Below, in pieces: positions 28,678 to 36,727 of a stretch of 55,649 bases of DNA. Both the position numbers and the translations under genes were made by a program. The notes beneath the pieces are model-generated. The model searched no databases. It saw only the letters and a program-made list of their open reading frames with translations, and had not been told where the DNA came from. Source of the DNA: Myxococcales bacterium. GTDB taxonomy: Bacteria; Myxococcota_A; Polyangia; Polyangiales; Houyiibacteriaceae. The DNA lies in assembly GCA_029862185.1 (NCBI GenBank), contig JAOTXX010000020.1, positions 1-55,649 on the forward strand, written 5' to 3'. Position 1 is the stretch's first letter. Every line of letters starts with the position of its first letter.

Positions 28678-29430
28678 ATGATCGCAGCGGAGATTCCGGC
28701 TATAGATCCACCTGTGAGCATCCAGTCCATGCGTCCTTTGAAAGCAGCGCGTGCCTTGCGGGAGCTCTTTGCGAACCCGGACGACACGCAGCAGGTCTTC
28801 GAGATCATCGACGCGATGCAAGGGCCGGCCCTGGTCCAAATGCGCAAACGGCTTCAGCAGACCGAGCAAGGGCGCCGGCTGCTCGCCGAGCAACCCAACC
28901 TCATCCCCTTGCTGAGCGACCGCGAGCGGCTTCGCGCCTTGCCCAAAGGCAGCCTGGGGCGGGAGTACTTGGCGTTCGTCGAAGCCGAGGGCATCAGCGC
29001 CGATGGCTTGGTCCATGCGTCGGACATCTCACGCCAGCGCGACGAGGCCGCAGAGCTGCGATGGATTCGCAACTGGCTGCGTGATTCGCACGATGTTTGG
29101 CATGCGGTGCTCGGCTACAAGGGCGACCTGATCGGAGAGGCGGCGATCTTGGCGTTCAGCCACCACCAAACACGAAACATCGGCGTGGGCATGATCGCGA
29201 CGATGGCCTGGTTCAAGATCGGCCGGGTCACCGACCGCAGCCTCGGCGCGCGCGACCTCATCATCAACGGACGGCTTCGCTCGAAGAAATCTGCGTGGTT
29301 TCTCGAGGTGCCCTGGCACGAGTGGCTCGCACGCCCGATCGACGAGGTCCGCCGCGACCTCGGGGTCGATCGTCTCACGCAATATCGCCCGGTGCGTTCC
29401 CATGAAGTGAACGTAAGCTTCGTCGCCTGA
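28678..29430 (+). CDS. Coq4 family protein
   Basis: A protein of up to 250 residues of the Coq4 family. The zinc motif HDxxH-x11-E is complete: H138-D139-V-W-H142 and E154. The segments MRPLKAARALRELFANPDDT and AILAFSHHQTRNIGVG fit bacterial Coq4-like members. Eukaryotic Coq4 is needed for ubiquinone synthesis, and recent work ties it to oxidative decarboxylation of the ring. Whether this bacterial relative acts on quinones is unknown. The ATG at 28678 is used; GTG 28714 or ATG 28729 (start of the conserved MRPLKAA) are realistic alternatives. Confidence 0.82.
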   Translation: MIAAEIPAIDPPVSIQSMRPLKAARALRELFANPDDTQQVFEIIDAMQGPALVQMRKRLQQTEQGRRLLAEQPNLIPLLSDRERLRALPKGSLGREYLAFVEAEGISADGLVHASDISRQRDEAAELRWIRNWLRDSHDVWHAVLGYKGDLIGEAAILAFSHHQTRNIGVGMIATMAWFKIGRVTDRSLGARDLIINGRLRSKKSAWFLEVPWHEWLARPIDEVRRDLGVDRLTQYRPVRSHEVNVSFVA

Positions 29431-29485
29431 GCTTCGATCGACGCCGTGGGCTCGCGCGATCTCGATCGCCGGAGTAGAAAACCGC

Positions 29486-30445
29486 ATGGCTCAAATCGAC
29501 ATCTTCAACGGCGACGCCGATGGCATCTGCGCGCTGACCCAGCTTCGCAACGCCGAGCCTTTGGAAAGCACGCTCATCACCGGAGTGAAGCGCGACATCG
29601 CCTTGGTCGCGAAAGCCGAAGTCCATGCAGGCGACCGAATCACCGTGCTCGACCTCAGCTTCGACAAGAACCGCGACGGCGTGCTGATGGCGCTCCAAGC
29701 AGGCGTGGACGTCTTTTACGTCGACCATCATTTCGCCGGCGAGATCCCCGAAAGTGATAGGCTCACGGTGATCATCGACCCCGATCCGAACGTCTGCACC
29801 AGCCTACTCATCAACGGTTACCTCAAAGGGAAGTACGTCGAGTGGGCCGTGACCGGGGCCTTTGGCGACAACCTCAAGGCCAGCGCACACACCCTTGCCG
29901 CTCCTTTGGGCTTCTCGGAAAAGCAGCTGACGCTTCTCGAGAACCTGGGCATCTACATCAACTACAATGGCTACGGCTCGTCTCTCGAGGATCTGCACTT
30001 CCCGCCGGCCGACCTCTTCGCGCTCGTACGTCCATTCCCAACTCCGTTCGACTTCGTCGAAGGTGCGGCCGATGCATTTGCCAAGCTGGAGGCCGGCTAC
30101 CTCGGCGACATGGCCGCGGCCGCCGAGGTCAAGCCCACGCGCGAAACCGAAAAGACCGCCGTCATCATCCTGCCGAACGAAGCCTGGGCGCGCCGTGTAT
30201 CGGGGGTCTACAGCAACGACCTCGCCAACGGCTCACCCGGACGCGCCCATGCCGTGCTCACCGAACGTGCAGACGGCACCTATTTGGTCAGCGTGCGCGC
30301 ACCGCTCGACGACAAGCGAGGCGCCGACGAGCTCTGCCGCCAGTTCCCGACGGGTGGCGGCCGCGCTGCAGCGGCAGGCATCAATGCGCTCCCTGCAGAT
30401 CAGCTCGACGCCTTCATCGAAGCGCTTGCGGCTTCGTACCTCTAG
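29486..30445 (+). CDS. DHH family phosphoesterase
   Basis: A 319-residue protein with an N-terminal DHH domain and a C-terminal DHHA1-like end. Metal-binding motifs are FNGDADGIC, VLDLSFDKN and YVDHHFAGE; the substrate-binding glycine loop is FPTGGGRAAAAGIN. Members include RecJ-like exonucleases, nanoRNases and cyclic-dinucleotide phosphodiesterases. Its length lies nearer the short NrnA-type group, though the wording is distinct. It lies 55 bases after the Coq4-like gene on the same strand. Confidence 0.85.
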   Translation: MAQIDIFNGDADGICALTQLRNAEPLESTLITGVKRDIALVAKAEVHAGDRITVLDLSFDKNRDGVLMALQAGVDVFYVDHHFAGEIPESDRLTVIIDPDPNVCTSLLINGYLKGKYVEWAVTGAFGDNLKASAHTLAAPLGFSEKQLTLLENLGIYINYNGYGSSLEDLHFPPADLFALVRPFPTPFDFVEGAADAFAKLEAGYLGDMAAAAEVKPTRETEKTAVIILPNEAWARRVSGVYSNDLANGSPGRAHAVLTERADGTYLVSVRAPLDDKRGADELCRQFPTGGGRAAAAGINALPADQLDAFIEALAASYL

Positions 30446-30660
30446 GTGCGGCGGCCGATACCGGACCAGATGCCTTGGTGGAGGTGTTCTAGGACGCCCT
30501 CGGGGCAGGGCTCCTCTTCGGTGACTCGTCAGGCGGCGGAATCTGGTACTAAGCGAGGGCGCCAGGCTCGGTGGTCGTCGAGACCGCCGACCCGCGCGTC
30601 CGTGGCGAGGTGCGCCGCTAAAATTACAAACTGTTAACTTGCGCGACACGGAGAAATAAG

Positions 30661-30680
30661 TTTACTTTATGTTAAGTAAA
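30661..30680. promoter_or_regulatory. Inverted repeat overlapping the P450 start codon
   Basis: TTTACTT-tatgtt-AAGTAAA forms a perfect 7-base inverted repeat whose last base is the A of the P450 ATG. It lies in an AT-rich stretch (about 30% GC over 30621-30680), with a related TGTTAAC 38 bases upstream of the TGTTAAG within it. It could be an operator or an mRNA hairpin masking the start. The rest of the 30446-30679 spacer shows no gene. Confidence 0.5.
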
Positions 30681-32113
30681 TGACTCTCCTCGTCGACACC
30701 CAAGATCTTCTGCCCTCGGCGAAAACGATGCCGCGCCACAAAGGCCACTGGCTTTGGGGTGGGACCTTTGATTTCCAGCGCAATCCAGCCGAGTTCGTGC
30801 TCGACGCGCATGAGAAGTACGGCGACGTCTTCGTGACGCGCGTGCTGACCGGTCAATCGTTTTTCATTCGTGATCCTGCCGTCGTCAACGCGATCAACGT
30901 CACCCACGCCAAGCACATCCACAAGCCCAAGGTCGTAAAGCAGATGTGGAAGCCGTTCCTTGGTGAGGGGCTGGTTCCAAACGACGGCGAGTCTTGGAAG
31001 CGGCAGCATAAGCTGATCATGCCGGGCTTTCACAAGATGCGCGTCGACGCCTACGCACCGACGATGGCCGCGTACACGCGCGACATGATTCGCGGCTGGA
31101 AGAACGGCGAGCAGCGCGACTTCCGAAAAGAAATACTGGCGCTCGCACTTCGCGTGGTTGCAAAGACCTTGTTCGACACCGACCTCGCGCACGATTCCGA
31201 GACGGTGCACGAAGCGATGCAAGACATCGGCGAAGCGCTGATCGACCACGCGCAAACGCCGATTCCCACGCCCCGTTGGTGGCCATCCGAACGCAACAGG
31301 CGCATGGTGCGCGCGCTCGACGCCATGGATGGAGTCATCGAACGGCTCGTCGCAGCGCGTCGAAAAGACCGCAAAGACCGGGGCGACCTGATGTCGCACA
31401 TCGTGTTTGCCACCGACGAGAAAGGCAGCATGTCGGACGAGCAGATGCGGGACGAGCTGATGACCCTCATTTTTGCCGGGCACGAAACCACCGCGCACAC
31501 CCTTACCTGGGCCTGGTACCTGCTCGCGACCAACCGCGACAAGCTCATGAAGGCGCAGCACGAGATCGACGAAACCATCGGCAATCGCGCGATCGGAGTC
31601 GATGATCTTCGAAAGCTGCCCTACCTCGAGATGTGCCTCAAAGAATCGCTGCGCCGTCTTCCGGCGGTGTGGATCTACGCGCGCGAAGCACAAGAGGATC
31701 TGAGACTCGGCGACTACTTTTTTCCGAAGGGTGCAATCCTCGCGGTCAGCCCACTCGCCACCGGTCGCAATCCAAAGTACTTCGACGCGCCCCTCGAGTA
31801 TCGGCCCGAGCGCTGGACGCGCGAGTTCGAGCGTCAGCTTCCCAAGGGTGCTTACGTGCCGTTCGCCGCAGGCCCACGGGTTTGCCTCGGCAAGCAGTTC
31901 GCGATGATGGAGATGCGCATCATCCTCGGTACCCTGATCCAGAACGTCGACATCAATGTCCTAGAGGGCTTCGAGCCGGACTTCGTTGCGGAGCTTTCGC
32001 TCAACCCTGGAGCGCGCGGCATGCCGATGAAGGTCCAGTTCCGGGAGGGGGCGCCGGTCAGGGCCGGCGAAAGCAGTCGCCCGCCCGCCCGCTCGAACAC
32101 ACACGCGGCCTAG
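30680..32113 (+). CDS. Cytochrome P450
   Basis: A 477-residue soluble P450. All signatures are present: the I-helix oxygen-binding AGHETT (266-271), the ExxR pair Glu322/Arg325 (KESLRRLP), PERW near 377, and the heme loop FAAGPRVCLG with the ligand Cys402. There is no fused reductase and no ferredoxin gene nearby, so it needs partners from elsewhere. Bacterial members of this class hydroxylate lipids, terpenoids or xenobiotics; the substrate is unknown. Both flanks are AT-rich with palindromes, unlike the rest of the window, which suggests special regulation or acquisition. Confidence 0.96.
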   Translation: MTLLVDTQDLLPSAKTMPRHKGHWLWGGTFDFQRNPAEFVLDAHEKYGDVFVTRVLTGQSFFIRDPAVVNAINVTHAKHIHKPKVVKQMWKPFLGEGLVPNDGESWKRQHKLIMPGFHKMRVDAYAPTMAAYTRDMIRGWKNGEQRDFRKEILALALRVVAKTLFDTDLAHDSETVHEAMQDIGEALIDHAQTPIPTPRWWPSERNRRMVRALDAMDGVIERLVAARRKDRKDRGDLMSHIVFATDEKGSMSDEQMRDELMTLIFAGHETTAHTLTWAWYLLATNRDKLMKAQHEIDETIGNRAIGVDDLRKLPYLEMCLKESLRRLPAVWIYAREAQEDLRLGDYFFPKGAILAVSPLATGRNPKYFDAPLEYRPERWTREFERQLPKGAYVPFAAGPRVCLGKQFAMMEMRIILGTLIQNVDINVLEGFEPDFVAELSLNPGARGMPMKVQFREGAPVRAGESSRPPARSNTHAA

Positions 32114-32170
32114 TCGAGGGAAACGAGCTCGGCCCAGGCCTGTAAGGAACTGTCGATTCTCCATGAGGGG

Positions 32171-32266
32171 ATTCATGAAATCATTATATTTTCAGCTGTT
32201 CAATAACGATATTATCGAAAAATTGTAGTATTAATACTTGACGCAATGCGTCGTCGTCTCCAGAAT
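32171..32266 (+). promoter_or_regulatory. AT-rich segment with palindromes and sigma-70-like promoter
   Basis: About 70 bases (32171-32240) are only ~23% GC. They contain the palindromes CGATATTATCG (32207-32217) and AGTATTAATACT (32227-32238). A promoter follows: TTGACG (32238-32243), 17-base spacer, CAGAAT (32261-32266). It lies between two convergent genes, so it must serve a separate transcript, most likely the small gene at 32332. Apart from that gene, nothing else is visible in the 32114-32514 stretch. Confidence 0.55.
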
Positions 32267-32331
32267 GGTGTGCACAGAGAACGGGTCACGAGCCCCAGGA
32301 AGTGGTCCGCAGAACCAATCGGGGGTTACCC

Positions 32332-32484
32332 ATGGATACGCAACTACTACTCGTCATCATGTCTATCGTCGCGCTTCACGTCGCCGCCATCGGAGGTGGA
32401 GGCCTGGTGCTGGGCGTCATGCGGCTTCTAGGGCGCTGGCCTGTCACCGCCAATGGAGCCGACGAGCGGGACTCGATCCACTGA
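32332..32484 (+). CDS. Possible 50-residue single-span membrane protein
   Basis: A short frame encoding a hydrophobic segment (TQLLLVIMSIVALHVAAIGG) and a polar tail ending GADERDSIH. GGGGG lies 6 bases before the ATG, and a sigma-70-like promoter is found about 65 bases upstream. No homologous family is recognised. The location between convergent genes, with its own promoter, favours a real small gene, but a non-coding RNA is possible. Confidence 0.42.
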   Translation: MDTQLLLVIMSIVALHVAAIGGGGLVLGVMRLLGRWPVTANGADERDSIH

Positions 32485-32514
32485 GTCGGCCGCGCGAGCT
32501 CGGGGCAGGCTAGG

Positions 32515-33210
32515 TCAGCACCAGGAAGCCTGGTGGCCCGGCTGCTCTAGAAGCTCGCGCAGGTTGGCGGACACCACCCGATAGCCAACGTTGCCGTAGA
32601 GCTTCTGCCGGCCCTGGTTCAGGTAATAGGTCGGGCTGCCTTCGATCTTGTGCTCGTCGCGGAGCTCGATGTCTCTGCAAAGCTCCGCCATCGCTTGGCC
32701 CGAGCTCAGCTTGGCTTCGATGGCGGGGACGGGGATTCCAACCTGCCCGAGGACGTCGAGGAGCACCTCCCGATTCGAAATGTCGCGGGCGTGCTCGAAG
32801 AACGCCAAGCGGACCCGCCAAATTGCCTCTTCGAGCAGGTTGCGTCCCTCGAGCTCCTCGCGGCGCGCCGAGTCCAACGTGCCCTCCTCCGTCAGCAAGC
32901 GCACGGCGCAGAGCAGCTCGTGCGCGGCGGACGAGGTCGTCGGCGCAACCTCGTTCCAGACCCGTTCGTGCACCGAAACGTGCGGGAACTCCTTGGCGAC
33001 GCTCCGCACGTGCTCGCCAAAACCCGCGTAGCCGCCCCGCTCCTTCCAGCCTTCTGCGATTCGATGCAGGGTGGCGCCGAAAACTGGGATGAAGCGGTAC
33101 TCGAGCTCGATCGAGGATCCGAACTCCTTGCGGAGCTCATCGACGCGGGCCTCGGCCACATAGGCCCAGACACACAGGACGTCCGAGACGTACGAGATCT
33201 GGATGGTCAT
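32515..33210 (-). CDS. DsbA-like thioredoxin-fold protein with single active-site Cys
   Basis: A 231-residue DsbA-family protein (FrnE / HCCA-isomerase branch) without a signal peptide, so probably cytoplasmic. The usual CPWC site is replaced by C13-V-W-A16 (SDVLCVWAYVAE), leaving one Cys. The cis-Pro loop is EGSPTYYLNQG. Single-Cys forms may act on glutathione adducts or as isomerase-like enzymes rather than dithiol oxidases. The ATG at 33210 overlaps the stop of the zinc-ribbon gene (ATGA), so the two are translationally coupled. Confidence 0.85.
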   Translation of the reverse strand: MTIQISYVSDVLCVWAYVAEARVDELRKEFGSSIELEYRFIPVFGATLHRIAEGWKERGGYAGFGEHVRSVAKEFPHVSVHERVWNEVAPTTSSAAHELLCAVRLLTEEGTLDSARREELEGRNLLEEAIWRVRLAFFEHARDISNREVLLDVLGQVGIPVPAIEAKLSSGQAMAELCRDIELRDEHKIEGSPTYYLNQGRQKLYGNVGYRVVSANLRELLEQPGHQASWC

Positions 33211-33413
33211 CCGAAAACCAAATAGGCGACGCCCGCGATGAAGAGAAGGGCAAACACCAGGAGCCATTGACGCCAAATGTCACTTTGCAGCGCCGATCCG
33301 TCAGCAGGTTCCATGGCCTCGGTGCGGGTGCAGCTCGGACATCGCGGGCCGTTTCCGACATATTTGGGGACGAACTCGAGATTGCAGTCGGCGCACCGGT
33401 AACGGTCAGACAT
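33207..33413 (-). CDS. Zinc-ribbon membrane-anchored small protein
   Basis: A 68-residue protein with a zinc ribbon (C7-x2-C10 and C25-x2-C28, RCADCNLEF...RCPSCTR) and a C-terminal membrane helix (LLVFALLFIAGVAYLVF). GGTGA 5 bases before the ATG at 33413 supports this start; a GTG at 33422 overlapping the previous stop is also possible. It sits between a membrane-anchored rhodanese and a DsbA-like protein in a tight operon. Its role is unknown, perhaps a sulfur or redox adaptor. Confidence 0.75.
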   Translation of the reverse strand: MSDRYRCADCNLEFVPKYVGNGPRCPSCTRTEAMEPADGSALQSDIWRQWLLVFALLFIAGVAYLVFG

Positions 33414-33418
33414 CGCGG

Positions 33419-33766
33419 TCACCAGCTGCCCATGCCGCCCATGTCGTGAACGTTCGTGAAGCCCTTGCTTTCGAGGAGCCGCTTGGCCATCGCGCTACGG
33501 GCGCCGCTCTGGCAGTAGAGGACAATTTGGCCCCCCTTATCGCCGAGCTCGTCAGCCCGCCCGGCAAGCTCTTGGATGGGAATGCTGATCGCGCCTTCGA
33601 TGTGCCCGCCCGAGAACTCTCCGGGGCTTCGGACATCGACGAGCATTGCCCCATCCGCAACCAGGGAGCGCGCGTCGCTTCCCGAAATCCGAACGGCGGT
33701 GAACCGCTGGTAAAGCACGAACACGACGATGATAGCCAAGATGACGAGGATGATCTTCGAGATCAT
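33419..33766 (-). CDS. Membrane-anchored rhodanese-like protein
   Basis: A 115-residue protein with one N-terminal membrane helix (SKIILVILAIIVVFVLYQ) and a single rhodanese domain. The active-site loop is VLYCQSGARS with the reactive Cys85. Rhodaneses carry persulfide sulfur and transfer it to acceptors. The ATG at 33766 is chosen to start the signal anchor; the longer frame to 34090 reads antisense to the EEP gene. It is the first of three closely linked genes (rhodanese, zinc ribbon, DsbA-like). Confidence 0.87.
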   Translation of the reverse strand: MISKIILVILAIIVVFVLYQRFTAVRISGSDARSLVADGAMLVDVRSPGEFSGGHIEGAISIPIQELAGRADELGDKGGQIVLYCQSGARSAMAKRLLESKGFTNVHDMGGMGSW

Positions 33767-33851
33767 GCGCCCAAGGATAGTCCCACGAGCCGCGAGCGCC
33801 AGAGGCACGCCAGTGGATGCGGGGCGCCGGGCGATCGCGTACGATTCCCCC

Positions 33852-34973
33852 ATGTTCAGGAGAACGATACTGGCCTGGCTCCTGGCGCTCGCATCGAGCG
33901 GCCTCCTCGCCTGTAGCGGTGGGGCCAGCGGGGGCGCCGGCGGTGTCGCTGGGACGGGCGGCCAAGGCGGGACGACCTCAACGCCCGAGTTCGAAGCGTT
34001 CACGTGGCAGGTCGAGGTACCCGACGTGCGCCGCGAACGGCTTTGTGCCGAGGCGGCGGCACCCGACGACGCGAGCGACACCACGTTCATCGACTGCCAG
34101 GTGGAAGGAGCGAGCTTCTCGACCGGGGAGCCGACCGCAAACGACCAGATCGTCGTCCTCGCCTACAATATCCTTCGCGGCTTCGAGGTCGACGCGCAGC
34201 TGGAGATGATCCGAAGCGGCATCGACTTCCCGGTCCCCGACATTTTACTCCTCAGTGAAGTCGACCGCGGCTGTGCGCGAACGGATTTCCGAAACATCGC
34301 CCGCGAGTACGCCGAGGCCCTCGGCTACTATTACGTATACGCGACCGAGTTCCTCGAGCTTCCGGGCGACCGCGGCCCCAGCGGCCCATACGACCCGCCG
34401 GTTTGCGAGCATGGAAACGCGATCGTGTCGCGCTACCCGCTCGGCAACGTGCGGCAGATCCGGCACGCGCAGAATCGTAGCTGGTACATGCCACCAGGGA
34501 CGCCGAACCCCGACGAGCCCCGTCTGGGAGGGCGCATCGCGATTGCGGCCGACGCGAAGATCGGAACGCGGCTGGTTCGCATCTACGTGCTTCACCTGGA
34601 GTCGACGCTCAGCACGCTCGACATTCGTGACGCGCAAGCCGAAGAGATTGCAGCAGATAGCGAAGGTCTAAGTTATCCGACTATCGCCGGCGGTGATTTC
34701 AACACGTTCTTCTACTTCGACGACCTCGACAAGGGAATCGTCAAGGAGCCGGCCGTCGAGTCATTCATCGACCGTGGCTATGCCGATGCACATCAAGATC
34801 TCGACCTGGTCGACCGCTACACGTCCGCCGACCCGTTCGACATGGTCATCGACCTGATCTTCACGCGGAATCTCGAGGTCGTTGACGCCGGTCGCTGCCC
34901 ACCGGAGCGTTGCGCATCCCTTTCCGATCACCTTCCGGTGTTCGTAGAAGTCCGCGGCGTCCTGGGGGACTGA
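33852..34973 (+). CDS. Endonuclease/exonuclease/phosphatase family lipoprotein
   Basis: A 373-residue exported protein of the EEP superfamily (DNase I / sphingomyelinase / inositol phosphatase fold). It has a lipoprotein signal (LLALASSGLLAC) and a Gly-rich linker. Catalytic motifs are VLAYNILRG, LLLSEVDRG (metal-binding Glu), GNAIVSRYPL, AGGDFNT and SDHLPVFVEV. It should be surface or periplasmic and cleave phosphodiester bonds of nucleic acids or lipids. It is divergent from the rhodanese operon. No clear ribosome site precedes the ATG. Confidence 0.88.
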   Translation: MFRRTILAWLLALASSGLLACSGGASGGAGGVAGTGGQGGTTSTPEFEAFTWQVEVPDVRRERLCAEAAAPDDASDTTFIDCQVEGASFSTGEPTANDQIVVLAYNILRGFEVDAQLEMIRSGIDFPVPDILLLSEVDRGCARTDFRNIAREYAEALGYYYVYATEFLELPGDRGPSGPYDPPVCEHGNAIVSRYPLGNVRQIRHAQNRSWYMPPGTPNPDEPRLGGRIAIAADAKIGTRLVRIYVLHLESTLSTLDIRDAQAEEIAADSEGLSYPTIAGGDFNTFFYFDDLDKGIVKEPAVESFIDRGYADAHQDLDLVDRYTSADPFDMVIDLIFTRNLEVVDAGRCPPERCASLSDHLPVFVEVRGVLGD

Positions 34974-35016
34974 CGCAAAAGCGGCATCAGGACACAAAGC
35001 GCGCTAGACCTGCGGC

Positions 35017-36720
35017 ATGAGCGAGCCGAAGGGCAAGGGCGAGGGCCAGGAGAACGCGCCGAACTTCATTCACGATTTGGTCCGCGAAGATCTCCGCACC
35101 CGCAAGCACGGCGGCCAGGTCGTGACGCGATTCCCTCCGGAGCCGAACGGTTACCTGCACATCGGCCATGCAAAATCGATCTGTTTGAATTTCACCACCG
35201 CGGAGCTGGCCGAGCGGGGTCGCTGTCACCTGCGCTTCGACGACACGAACCCGGAAGCCGAGGACACCGAGTACGTCGAGTCGATTCGCGAAGACGTTCG
35301 TTGGCTGGGCTTCGATTGGGGTAGCCACGAGTACTTCGCGTCCGACTACTTCGAGAAGCTCTACGATTGCGCGGTCGATCTCATCGAGCGCGGTTTCGCA
35401 TACGTCGACAGTCAGACGCTCGAAGAGATCCGCGAAGGTCGCGGCGATTTCTACAAGCCGGGCATGAACAGCCCGTATCGCGATCGAAGCGTCGAAGAAA
35501 ACCTGGAGCTCTTCGCGGGCATGCGTGCCGGCAAGTTCGAAGAAGGCGCCCATGTGCTGCGTGCGAAGATCGACATGGCGTCCAAGGACGTCAACCTGCG
35601 TGATCCCTTGATGTACCGCATTCGCAAGGTCACGCACCATCGGACGGGTGATGACTGGTGCATCTATCCGATGTACGACTACGCGCACCCGATGTCGGAT
35701 GCATTCGAGGGAATCACGCACTCGGTCTGCACCTTGGAATTCGCGCACCACAATCCGCTCTACCAGTGGTTCGTCTCGCACTTCGACTTCGACCCGATGC
35801 CCTGGCAGTACGAGTTCGCGCGTCTGAACCTCACGTACACGGTCATGAGCAAACGGCTCTTGAAGCGGCTCGTCGAAGAGGGCCACGTGAGCGGTTGGGA
35901 TGACCCGCGGATGCCGACAATCGCCGGAATGCGGCGTCGCGGGTACACACCGGCAGCAATCCGGCGCTTTGCAGAGCGGATTGGGGTTTCACGCCGGGAC
36001 AGCATCGTCGATGTCGGCCTTCTCGAGCACGCGCTTCGCGAAGACCTCAACGCAACCTCGCCACGCACCATGGCGGTGCTGCGTCCCCTGAAGCTCGTGA
36101 TCGAGAACTTCCCGGAGGACCAGGAAATCGAGCTCGAGGCGCCCTTCAGCCCGAACGACGAGAGTTTCGGCTCACGGCGCCTGCACCTGACGCGCGAGGT
36201 GTTCATCGAGCGGGACGATTTCATGGAAGAGCCCATGAAGAAGTGGTTCCGCTTGGCGCCAGGCAAAGAAGTGCGGCTTCGCTACGCTGCGCTGGTGACC
36301 TGCAACGAGGTGATCAAAGACGAAGCGGGCAACGTCGTCGAGTTGCGCTGCAGCTGGGACCCGAAATCCAAAGGTGGCAACGCGCCCGATGGCCGCAAGG
36401 TGCGGGGTACGATCCATTGGGTGAGCGCCAAGCACGCCGTCGACGCCGAGGTGCGCCTCTACGACCGTCTCTTCAAAGACGAGAATCCACTCGACGAGGC
36501 ACTCGGGGGCGATTTCACCTCACGCATCAACCCGGAGTCGCTCGAACTGCTAGAGGGTGCGAAGCTCGAGCCGAATCTCGGGGCACGCGGGCCGGGCGAA
36601 CGCGTCCAGTTCGAGCGGCTTGGCTACTTCGTCGTCGATGCCGACAGCACGCCGGAGCGCCCCGTCTACAACCGGACGATCCAGCTCAAAGACTCTTGGG
36701 CCAAGCTCGCGAAGCGATAG
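35017..36720 (+). CDS. glnS: Glutamine--tRNA ligase
   Basis: A 567-residue class I aminoacyl-tRNA synthetase that charges tRNA-Gln. The HIGH motif is H48IGHAKS and the KMSKS counterpart is VMSKR in NLTYTVMSKRLLKRLVEEG. RFPPEPNGYLHIGH and DDTNPEAEDTEYV are diagnostic for GlnRS over GluRS. The C-terminal anticodon-binding barrels are complete. A directly charging GlnRS means this organism does not rely solely on the transamidation route for Gln-tRNA. Confidence 0.98.
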   Translation: MSEPKGKGEGQENAPNFIHDLVREDLRTRKHGGQVVTRFPPEPNGYLHIGHAKSICLNFTTAELAERGRCHLRFDDTNPEAEDTEYVESIREDVRWLGFDWGSHEYFASDYFEKLYDCAVDLIERGFAYVDSQTLEEIREGRGDFYKPGMNSPYRDRSVEENLELFAGMRAGKFEEGAHVLRAKIDMASKDVNLRDPLMYRIRKVTHHRTGDDWCIYPMYDYAHPMSDAFEGITHSVCTLEFAHHNPLYQWFVSHFDFDPMPWQYEFARLNLTYTVMSKRLLKRLVEEGHVSGWDDPRMPTIAGMRRRGYTPAAIRRFAERIGVSRRDSIVDVGLLEHALREDLNATSPRTMAVLRPLKLVIENFPEDQEIELEAPFSPNDESFGSRRLHLTREVFIERDDFMEEPMKKWFRLAPGKEVRLRYAALVTCNEVIKDEAGNVVELRCSWDPKSKGGNAPDGRKVRGTIHWVSAKHAVDAEVRLYDRLFKDENPLDEALGGDFTSRINPESLELLEGAKLEPNLGARGPGERVQFERLGYFVVDADSTPERPVYNRTIQLKDSWAKLAKR

Positions 36721-36727
36721 CGCGCGT

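Noticed and set aside
30446-30679. Short codon-like stretch on the minus strand (EEPCPEGVLEHLHQGIW)
   Set aside because: Only about 28 codons, no start codon, flanked by stops; too little to call a gene or pseudogene.
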